Of a DNA stretch of 6,653 nt, positions 1-5,391 are shown one piece after another. Position 1 is the first letter of the stretch, and the number at the start of each line of letters is the position of its first letter. The notes under the pieces are model-generated. The model saw nothing but the letters and a program-made list of their open reading frames with translations. It did not search any database and was not told the DNA's origin. The DNA lies in contig JAGYOJ010000094.1 in assembly GCA_018399435.1 (NCBI GenBank), forward strand, positions 1-6,653, given 5' to 3'. This DNA is from Actinomycetota bacterium. GTDB lineage: Bacteria; Actinomycetota; Humimicrobiia; Humimicrobiales; Humimicrobiaceae. Both the position numbers and the translations under genes were made by a program.

Positions 1-1701
1 CTGAATTTTGACAGTTTAGAAATTTTTGGAGGCTCTACATTTGAAAAAATGTTGCAGAACAAAATATATAAAAACCCTTTCCAGATTTGTGAATTTATAA
101 AAAACAAGGTTCCGGATGTCCCCTTGCAAATACTTCTGGGGGCAAGAAACTTGGTAGGCCTTGAAATTTATTCTAAAAATATAATAAACAGGTTTATAAA
201 AAAATGTGTAAGCTATGGAATAGAAATTTTTAGAGTTTATGATTCATTGAATGATATTGATGACATTAAATACATATCCCGGGTAATAACAGAAAATGGC
301 GCTGAATGCCAAGGCACTATTATATATGATAATTTAAAAGATTCTGATTTCTATGTTTTAAAAGCAAATGAATTAGAAATATTAGGGTGCAAAAGCATTT
401 GCATAAAAGACGTTGAATCAACCCTTATACCTTCCAATGCTAAAAAAATATTTTCAGCGCTAAACAGCAAAATAGGTATTCCCTCTTTTTTAAGCGTTTA
501 TAATATTAGGGGATTGCAGACGCTAAACTGCTATGAAGCCTGCCTTAATGGATGCAAGGGAATTGACTTAAGCCTTATCCCTTCCTCTTATAATGATTAT
601 AACCCAACTATATTCCCATTCCTTTTAAGCTTAAAAAATACTAGCATAGACCATAAACTGGATTACCCAAGAATTGTGGAATTATATGAAGATATCAAAA
701 AAAATATATACCCCTATTTAGAGCAAGAGCTATTTTCCTCTAAATATATTTTAAACAGCAAGAGCAAAAGCCTGCTCCCCAAATGGCTAATTTCTTCTAT
801 TAACAAACAGCTTAAAGAGATAGGAGAAATTGAAAATATTGATATAGTTTTAAAAGAAATATTAAAAGTAAAAAAAGAACTGGGAAACCCTTCCCTTTCC
901 ACCCCAATAGGCCAGATAATTGGTAGCCAAGCTATACTTAATACGATAATTTCTGATAGCCGCTGGGAGATAACAAGCGATGAGATTAATAAATTTTTAG
1001 CTGGCTATTATGGAAAACCGCCTGAAAATATTGATCCAAAAATTAAAGAAAACTTACTTAATAGCATAAATAATAAAAATTATGATATCAATAACATCCC
1101 TGATATTTACGGGCAATGCGAAAAGGAATTAAAAGGTCTTACCCAAAAAGAGGAAGATATATTAAGTTACTGTTTTTTCCCGGAAAAAACTAGAAATTTC
1201 CTGGAAACAAAAAAAGAGCCAAAAACATCAGTTAAAGAAACTGATACTGCAACCGGGCAAATATCTTCCAGAAATCTGGAAAGGATAAACCTAAAGAAGC
1301 TAAGGGAAATAACTGATTTAGTTGAAACAAGCAATATTGACAGTATTAGTTTAGAAATTGATGGAGTCAAAATAAAGGTTAATAAATCAAAGCAGCAAGT
1401 AAAGGGCAAAGAGCTGCAAACAGAACAGCAGCCTGATAAAAAAGAAGATAAAATAAATATAATTGAAATAAAATCCCCAATTGTTGGAACTTTTTACAGG
1501 GCCCCCAATCCAGATTCGCCCCCATTTGTTAAAGAAGGGGATTCAGTAAAAGAAGGCGATACCTTGTGTATTGTAGAAGCAATGAAATTAATGAATAAAA
1601 TTAATTCAGATTACACTGGCACCATAGATAAAATATTAGTAAAAAATGAAGACCCCGTGGAGTTCGGGCAAACAATTATGCAAATAAAAAAAGAGGAATA
1701 A
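1..1701 (+). CDS. Degenerate PycB/OadA-type carboxyltransferase fused to AccB-like biotin carboxyl carrier (5' partial)
   Basis: The frame is open from base 1, and residues before the first ATG (49) match the family (SLEIFGGSTFEK, canonical SLE.WGGATFD), so the true start and the RDAHQS motif lie upstream. Order: TIM-barrel carboxyltransferase (about 1-700), conserved PYC/OADA C-terminal region (about 760-1070, with STPIGQIIGSQAILN), linker, AccB-type N-terminal helix (about 1270-1390), and biotinyl domain (about 1462-1698) with the AccB-style thumb (YRAPNPDSPPF) and EAMKLMN; the biotinylated Lys is codon 1585-1587. The carrier should receive carboxyl groups from the AccC encoded next. Oddities seen: HCHATTG of OadA reads SVYNIRG (493-513), LLRGQN reads LLGARN (133-150), GTSQP reads NDYNP (592-606), and the GGM region reads LLPKWL; Lys-Asp of CIKD (406-411) remains. 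No stop or frameshift interrupts it, so it is probably a made protein. The domain call is firm. Loss of ordinary pyruvate or oxaloacetate chemistry is inferred. Its role may be structural, or it may act on another substrate. Confidence 0.88.
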   Translation: MNFDSLEIFGGSTFEKMLQNKIYKNPFQICEFIKNKVPDVPLQILLGARNLVGLEIYSKNIINRFIKKCVSYGIEIFRVYDSLNDIDDIKYISRVITENGAECQGTIIYDNLKDSDFYVLKANELEILGCKSICIKDVESTLIPSNAKKIFSALNSKIGIPSFLSVYNIRGLQTLNCYEACLNGCKGIDLSLIPSSYNDYNPTIFPFLLSLKNTSIDHKLDYPRIVELYEDIKKNIYPYLEQELFSSKYILNSKSKSLLPKWLISSINKQLKEIGEIENIDIVLKEILKVKKELGNPSLSTPIGQIIGSQAILNTIISDSRWEITSDEINKFLAGYYGKPPENIDPKIKENLLNSINNKNYDINNIPDIYGQCEKELKGLTQKEEDILSYCFFPEKTRNFLETKKEPKTSVKETDTATGQISSRNLERINLKKLREITDLVETSNIDSISLEIDGVKIKVNKSKQQVKGKELQTEQQPDKKEDKINIIEIKSPIVGTFYRAPNPDSPPFVKEGDSVKEGDTLCIVEAMKLMNKINSDYTGTIDKILVKNEDPVEFGQTIMQIKKEE

Positions 1702-3045
1702 ATGTTTAGAAGAATTCTAGTAGCAAATAGAGGAGAAATAGCAATAAGGATTATTAGGGCTTGCAAAGAATTAGATATTGAAAGTGTAGCAGTTTATTCT
1801 ACTGCAGACAGCAATTCAATGCATAAAGAACTTGCAGATAAAAGCATCTGTATTGGGCCACCTATCGTAAATAAAAGCTACTTGAATATAAGTAATATTA
1901 TTGGAGCAGCAGAAGTTACAAACTGCGATGCCATACATCCAGGATATGGATTTTTATCAGAAAATCCCAAGCTTGTAGAAAAATGCAAAGAAACAGATAT
2001 TGTTTTTATTGGGCCTCCCGTTAATTCAATAAATCTTGCAGGGAATAAGTCAGAAGCAATAAAAGTAATGAGGAAAAATAAGATTCCTGTAATACCTGGC
2101 TCTATTGGCAATGTTACCAATATTAGAGAAGCCTTAAAAGTTTGTAAAAGAATTGGTTATCCAGTTATTCTTAAAGCTTCTTTTGGCGGAGGCGGGAAGG
2201 GAATGAGAATTTGTAATAGTAAAAAAGAGCTTAGGGATTATCTACCTATAGCAATTTCTGAATCAAGGTCTGCTTTTGGCACTGAAGAAGTTTATTTAGA
2301 AAAATATATTCCTAAACCCAGGCATATAGAATTCCAAATTGTTGCTGATAATTATGGTAATATTAGATGCTTGGGGGAAAGGGAGTGTTCAATACAAAGA
2401 AGGCATCAAAAACTAATAGAAGAAGCTCCAGCCAATAATTTATCTGATAGGACTAGAAAGCAAATGGCTGCTATGGCAATCAGGGCAGCAGAAAGCATAA
2501 ACTACAAAAATGTTGGAACTATAGAATTTTTAGTTGACCAGGAAGAAAATTTTTATTTCATAGAGATGAATACAAGGATACAGGTAGAACATCCTGTAAC
2601 GGAAATGGTTACAGGAATGGACTTAGTAAAAGAACAAATAAAAATGGCCGCTGGCGAAAAAATTAATAATAATTTGAAAAATTATAAAATAAATGGCAAG
2701 GCAATAGAATTTAGAATAAATGCTGAAGACCCTGATAATAATTTTTCGCCATGCCCTGGCAGAATAACTGATTATTTTATACCAGGTGGCCCAGGGGTAA
2801 GAATTGATACCTATATCCATTCTAATTTTAACATATCTCCCTTTTATGACTCCCTTCTTGCAAAACTTATAATCTGGGGTAATGATAGAAAAGAAGCTAT
2901 TGCAAGGTCTAAAAGGGCCCTTGAGGAATTTAAGGTGGAAGGGATAAAAACAACAATACCATTCCATAAAAAAATTTTAGATAATAAGAATTTTCTTTTA
3001 GGAAATATCCATACCCATTTTATTGAAGAAGAGCTGGGGGTCTAA
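1702..3045 (+). CDS. accC: Biotin carboxylase (AccC-type)
   Basis: ATP-dependent carboxylation of biotin on a carrier protein, the first half-reaction of acetyl-CoA or pyruvate carboxylase; cytosolic. At 447 residues it is of normal AccC length. Visible parts: N-terminal fold (RRILVANRGEIAIRIIRAC), HPGYGFLSEN (79-88), ATP-grasp Gly-rich loop FGGGGKGM (161-168), then EKYIPKPRHIEFQ, ECSIQRRHQKLIEEAPA and FIEMNTRIQVEHPVTE. Residues equivalent to E. coli K116, K159, H209, K238, E288, N290, R292, Q294, E296 and R338 are all present, so it should be active. The ATG follows directly on the upstream TAA, and the Shine-Dalgarno AGAGGA (1692-1697) lies inside the upstream gene, which indicates translational coupling with the AccB-fusion protein. 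Its last 4 bp overlap the convergent FeoA-domain gene. No AccA or AccD gene is in the window. The protein could equally be called PycA; the AccB-like partner favours accC. Confidence 0.95.
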   Translation: MFRRILVANRGEIAIRIIRACKELDIESVAVYSTADSNSMHKELADKSICIGPPIVNKSYLNISNIIGAAEVTNCDAIHPGYGFLSENPKLVEKCKETDIVFIGPPVNSINLAGNKSEAIKVMRKNKIPVIPGSIGNVTNIREALKVCKRIGYPVILKASFGGGGKGMRICNSKKELRDYLPIAISESRSAFGTEEVYLEKYIPKPRHIEFQIVADNYGNIRCLGERECSIQRRHQKLIEEAPANNLSDRTRKQMAAMAIRAAESINYKNVGTIEFLVDQEENFYFIEMNTRIQVEHPVTEMVTGMDLVKEQIKMAAGEKINNNLKNYKINGKAIEFRINAEDPDNNFSPCPGRITDYFIPGGPGVRIDTYIHSNFNISPFYDSLLAKLIIWGNDRKEAIARSKRALEEFKVEGIKTTIPFHKKILDNKNFLLGNIHTHFIEEELGV

Positions 3046-3281
3046 TTTACCATTATCTTATTTGCCATGCCTCTTCCAATTGCAAGCCTGTAATTCCTTA
3101 TTGCTAAAATAATGGGGCCTAATATGTTTTTATTTACTACCCGTACTTTTGTGCCTGGAACTAAACCTAAGTCTGCTAGCTTTTTTCTAATTCCATAACC
3201 GCCCCTTATTTCGATTACAGTTCTTTCAGTATTTGGTTTTAAACTTGTTAAAGGTATTAAATTTTCCATAATTTTAGGCAT
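3042..3281 (-). CDS. feoA: Small FeoA-domain protein
   Basis: A 79-residue protein that is nearly all one FeoA (SH3-like beta-barrel) domain. It has the family pattern LTSLKPN at about 10, GGYGIRKKLADLGLVPGTKV at 27-46, and NYRLAIGRGMANKIMV near the C-terminus. FeoA is a small cytosolic partner of the ferrous iron transporter FeoB. Neither FeoB nor FeoC is encoded beside it, so this is a stand-alone copy, and its partner and metal are not shown. ATG at 3281 is 18 bp below a promoter -10 box. No Shine-Dalgarno is visible before it or before the alternative ATG at 3269 (MENLIP), so the exact start is uncertain. The TAG stop overlaps the accC stop on the other strand (3042-3045), placing the two genes tail to tail. 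Confidence 0.85.
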   Translation of the reverse strand: MPKIMENLIPLTSLKPNTERTVIEIRGGYGIRKKLADLGLVPGTKVRVVNKNILGPIILAIRNYRLAIGRGMANKIMVN

Positions 3282-3298
3282 GCTTAACTTTTTATTTT

Positions 3299-3326
3299 AT
3301 TTTAACTAGTTTAGAATAAAAGTCAA
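3299..3326 (-). promoter_or_regulatory. Sigma70-like promoter of the FeoA-domain gene
   Basis: Read on the minus strand: -35 TTGACT (3326-3321, 5 of 6 to consensus), 16-bp spacer, -10 TAAAAT (3304-3299, 5 of 6). Transcription would begin near 3292, only about 11 nt before the ATG at 3281, which agrees with the lack of a Shine-Dalgarno and suggests a very short leader. The surrounding DNA is AT-rich, so chance matches are possible, but the TTGACT box is distinctive. No Fur-like operator was recognised. Confidence 0.55.
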
Positions 3327-3371
3327 TCAAATTAATTTCTAAGTGCTATTTTTTATATACGGAAAATACAT

Positions 3372-3409
3372 AAAACCAAAGGAGTTTAATGGATAACCCC
3401 TTTGGTTTT
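3372..3409 (-). terminator. Rho-independent terminator after metF
   Basis: Perfect 11-bp inverted repeat, AAAACCAAAGG (3372-3382) against CCTTTGGTTTT (3399-3409), with a 16-nt loop. It lies 24 bp beyond the metF stop in the direction of metV-metF transcription. The A:T base of the stem supplies a UUUU end on either strand, so it may work in both directions and could also stop read-through coming from accC. The U tract is short, hence moderate confidence. Confidence 0.65.
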
Positions 3410-3433
3410 AAATTAAATCACAATACACAAAAT

Positions 3434-4351
3434 TTAAGGCCGCGGATAAAGCCCTGCAGATTTTACAATTTCTGGCACCATCTCTTCCCATTCAATAGCC
3501 ATTATATGTGTTCCATAAACTCCTTCAATTTCTTTTAGCTGCTGTATTGTTTCTATTGCAATTTTTATTCCTTCTTCTGAAACTTTCTCTTTAGGAACTT
3601 TAGATAGCCTTTCAATTATACTATCAGGGACATCCATGCCAGGAACCTTGTTTTTCATGTACTTAGCTGCGCCAATAGATTTTATTGGCGTTACCCCGCC
3701 TAATATTTTTACTTTCTCATGCAAGCCAAGATCCCTTATTTTTTCCATCCATTCCTTAAATTTATTAATATTAAAAATACATTGTGTTTGTATAAAATCT
3801 ACTCCCTGCTTTATTTTTTTGCTCAGCCTTTTAATCCGCATCTCAAAAGGATCTGCAAAAGGATTAGCTGCCGCACCAATGAATAGCTCTGGAGCTACAT
3901 CCATTTTATCTCCGCTTTCAAATTGTTTATTATCCCTCATGTCCTTTACAATCCTGATAAACTGTATAGAATCTATATCCCATACTCCCTTGGCTTTGGG
4001 GTGGTTTCCGAAACTAATATGATCGCCAGTCAGGCATAAAATATTTTTTATTCCTAATGCTGCTATGCCTAATATATCCATTTGCAAGGCTATACGGTTT
4101 CTATCCCGGGTAGTCATTTGCACTATTGGCTCCAGGCCTTCTTCTTTTGCAATTAGGCAAGTGGCCCAGCTAGCCATCCTCACAACAGCTGTTTGGCCAT
4201 CTGTTACATTAAAAGCATCAATATATCCTTTAAGCATGTTGGCCTTCTTTTTAATTATTTTACTATCAACACTTGGTGGTGGCCCAATCTCTGCAGTCAC
4301 AGCAAATTTTTTAGAATCAAGAACCCTTTTTAAATTACTATTTATTTCCAT
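3434..4351 (-). CDS. metF: Methylenetetrahydrofolate reductase, acetogen-type MetF subunit
   Basis: Flavin-dependent reduction of methylene-THF to methyl-THF, the last step of the Wood-Ljungdahl methyl branch; cytosolic. The 305-residue TIM barrel is of usual length. Seen: N-terminal TAEIGPPPS with Glu21 (equivalent to the catalytic Glu of E. coli FEFFPP), TRDRNR (81-86), LTGDHISFGNHPKAKGVWDI (107-126) with Asp110, FIGAAANPF (158-166), QTQ (188-190), GGVTPIKS (218-225), and the C-terminal HIMAIEWEEMVPEIV typical of acetogen MetF. GAAAGG (4363-4358) lies 6 nt before the ATG. It is 11 bp downstream of metV and clearly in the same operon; MetV and MetF form a heterodimer in characterised acetogens. 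A plain methionine-biosynthesis MetF is less likely because of the MetV partner. A hairpin terminator follows the stop. Confidence 0.95.
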   Translation of the reverse strand: MEINSNLKRVLDSKKFAVTAEIGPPPSVDSKIIKKKANMLKGYIDAFNVTDGQTAVVRMASWATCLIAKEEGLEPIVQMTTRDRNRIALQMDILGIAALGIKNILCLTGDHISFGNHPKAKGVWDIDSIQFIRIVKDMRDNKQFESGDKMDVAPELFIGAAANPFADPFEMRIKRLSKKIKQGVDFIQTQCIFNINKFKEWMEKIRDLGLHEKVKILGGVTPIKSIGAAKYMKNKVPGMDVPDSIIERLSKVPKEKVSEEGIKIAIETIQQLKEIEGVYGTHIMAIEWEEMVPEIVKSAGLYPRP

Positions 4352-4362
4352 TTTTTTCCTTT

Positions 4363-5091
4363 CTAAATGCCTAATGATTCTATTACTTTTTTTGTACGGG
4401 CAAGATGTTTATGTATATCCAATGGCTCTCTTTCAAAAATTCTTGGCGTTACTGATTTGCTCCAATCATGTGGTTCATTAAAATTATCTATATTTTCATA
4501 TTGGCCAATTTTTTTCAGGCGCTCATATATAAGATACCAGGCACAATCTTTTTCAGGGTCAACCTCACACTTTCCATCTGTTCTCGTTCCTCCGCAAGGC
4601 CCATTAAGCAAACCCTTTGCACATTCAGTCAAGGGGCATATTCCTGCAGTTCTTCCCATTACGCACTCACCACAAGCCTGGCATTTTTCCATAAATTTAC
4701 TTGGTCCGCCTCCAGAAACCCCCATGGCATTAATAGCGGGATAAAATGGTTTTACTATATCCATATCTTCATCTAAAATCTGCCTTACAGTCTGAAGGCC
4801 ATCACCACAACTCATCATAAGGACAGCATCACAATTTTTAAAATCTTTTTTATGCTTTTCAATAAACATTGAGCTAAATGGTTTGTAGCAAGCAAACACT
4901 GCAAATGGAAGTGTTATTTTTTTTACATCTTTCCCCTCCTTTACTAAAATTTCTTCCATAATATCTACTTCTTCTACCCCTCCAGTATGAAATACTGTAG
5001 AGCAGCCACCACATCCCATAATTACCACTTTTTCCTTGCCTTCCAAAGATTCAAGTATTTCTGGCATTGGTTTTTGGGCTTGACCCATCAT
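4363..5091 (-). CDS. metV: MetV, Cys-rich partner of methylenetetrahydrofolate reductase
   Basis: A 242-residue protein of the MTHFR C-terminal (MetV) family, the metal or Fe-S partner that links MetF to its electron donor in acetogens. Seen: N-terminal GCGGCSTVFHTGGVEEVD (Cys27, Cys30), Cys68, Cys87, SCGDGLQTV (Cys95), then the signature CQACGECVMGRTAGICPLTE (137-156) followed by CAKGLLNGPCGGTRTDGKCE (157-176), with Cys183 beyond. The C-terminal signature is very well conserved, so the call is firm. The cofactor (Zn or [4Fe-4S]) cannot be read from the sequence. It is first in a two-gene operon with metF. HdrABC/MvhD-type or RnfC2-type genes, often next to MetVF elsewhere, are not in the window. 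Upstream lies an IS110 remnant, so its promoter region is bordered by mobile DNA. Two ATGs are possible, at 5091 and 5088. Confidence 0.94.
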   Translation of the reverse strand: MMGQAQKPMPEILESLEGKEKVVIMGCGGCSTVFHTGGVEEVDIMEEILVKEGKDVKKITLPFAVFACYKPFSSMFIEKHKKDFKNCDAVLMMSCGDGLQTVRQILDEDMDIVKPFYPAINAMGVSGGGPSKFMEKCQACGECVMGRTAGICPLTECAKGLLNGPCGGTRTDGKCEVDPEKDCAWYLIYERLKKIGQYENIDNFNEPHDWSKSVTPRIFEREPLDIHKHLARTKKVIESLGI

Positions 5092-5096
5092 TTTTT

Positions 5097-5104
5097 ACCT
5101 CCTC
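5097..5104 (-). promoter_or_regulatory. Strong ribosome binding site of metV
   Basis: GAGGAGGT on the minus strand is a near-perfect anti-16S match. It stands 5 nt from the ATG at 5091 and 8 nt from the ATG at 5088. The second spacing is closer to ideal, so MetV may begin at the second Met. It implies high expression of the operon. Confidence 0.8.
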
Positions 5105-5207
5105 GTATAATAAGTTAATAAAATATTTGTTAATAAATACTAGCAATATAAAATAAAATATATAACTAAATAAAGCTAAGCAGAAAGACAAATTGCTCCT
5201 CCTTTTG

Positions 5208-5220
5208 GCTGCTAACTGCA
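5208..5220 (+). repeat. 13-nt imperfect direct repeat, copy 1
   Basis: GCTGCTAACTGCA matches GCTACTAACTACA at 5250-5262 in 11 of 13 positions; both differences are G to A. The two copies start 42 nt apart. Confidence 0.6.
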
Positions 5221-5249
5221 GACCAATTACTTTAGACTATTGCTTTCTT

Positions 5250-5262
5250 GCTACTAACTACA
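5250..5262 (+). repeat. 13-nt imperfect direct repeat, copy 2
   Basis: GCTACTAACTACA. Its core CTAACTAC (5254-5261) recurs inverted as GTAGTTAG at 5331-5338, so it is both a direct-repeat copy and one arm of a possible stem. Confidence 0.6.
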
Positions 5263-5330
5263 AAACAAATTATTAGAATGGTTTTTAACTTAAGATAATT
5301 TAAGTACCAATAATAACGAGGCTTTTTTTG

Positions 5331-5338
5331 GTAGTTAG
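5331..5338 (-). repeat. Inverted copy of the CTAACTAC core
   Basis: GTAGTTAG is the exact reverse complement of 5254-5261, with A/T bases flanking the stem on the inside (TTT 5327-5329 opposite AAA 5263-5265 after one mismatch). Confidence 0.55.
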
Positions 5339-5391
5339 AAGATAAGAAAACTGCTTGGCAAATGTAAACTCATAAAAGAAAGGACACTAAA

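Larger units (their letters stand above)
5191..5338 (+). ncRNA. Candidate IS110 bridge-RNA region
   Basis: IS110-group elements encode a roughly 150-200 nt structured guide (bridge) RNA in the non-coding DNA just 5' of the transposase. This region is in that place and of that size. It can fold as nested elements: AATTG (5191-5195) with CAATT (5224-5228) around a CTGC/GCAG hairpin (5209-5221); an outer stem CTAACTAC (5254-5261) with GTAGTTAG (5331-5338); and inside it TGGT/ACCA (5279-5282 with 5306-5309) and ACTTAA/TTAAGT (5288-5293 with 5300-5305). The folding was done by eye and the RNA ends are unknown. Because the transposase is broken, this may be a relic. The place and the repeats are observed; the bridge-RNA role is inferred. 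Confidence 0.35.
5105..5391. other. Gene-free stretch between metV and the IS110 transposase
   Basis: This 287-bp interval has no credible coding frame. The part next to metV (5105-5175) is almost pure A/T and must hold the metV promoter if the promoter is still there. No convincing -35/-10 pair stands out from the AT background. The remainder (about 5190-5340) is richer in G+C and holds direct and inverted repeats (see the ncRNA and repeat entries). AAAGGA just before 5392 (about 5379-5384) is the Shine-Dalgarno of the transposase. No T-box, SAM or cobalamin riboswitch signature was recognised. Confidence 0.6.

Noticed and set aside
49..51. ATG at 49 as the start of the first gene
   Set aside because: The frame is open to base 1, and the preceding 16 codons (with SLEIFGGSTFEK) match the conserved family region. 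There is no Shine-Dalgarno before 49, so it is an internal Met.
1..1701. Calling the first gene a normal OadA or pyruvate carboxylase subunit B
   Set aside because: The metal ligands, pyruvate-binding Arg and catalytic Thr positions are substituted, and the carrier part is AccB-like, so a plain name would mislead.
2623..2967. Open frame on the - strand inside accC
   Set aside because: It is antisense to the conserved C-terminal part of AccC and shows no family features.
3636..4776. Several open frames on the + strand opposite metF and metV
   Set aside because: They lie wholly antisense to two strongly conserved genes, have no recognisable domain and no ribosome binding site, and their composition is that of mirrored coding DNA.
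5208..5338. CRISPR-like array
   Set aside because: There are only two imperfect 13-nt direct copies and one inverted core, with no regular repeat-spacer pattern and no cas gene.
5105..5391. Riboswitch or T-box leader of metV
   Set aside because: No conserved riboswitch core or T-box motif could be recognised, and the repeats are better explained by the neighbouring IS110 element.
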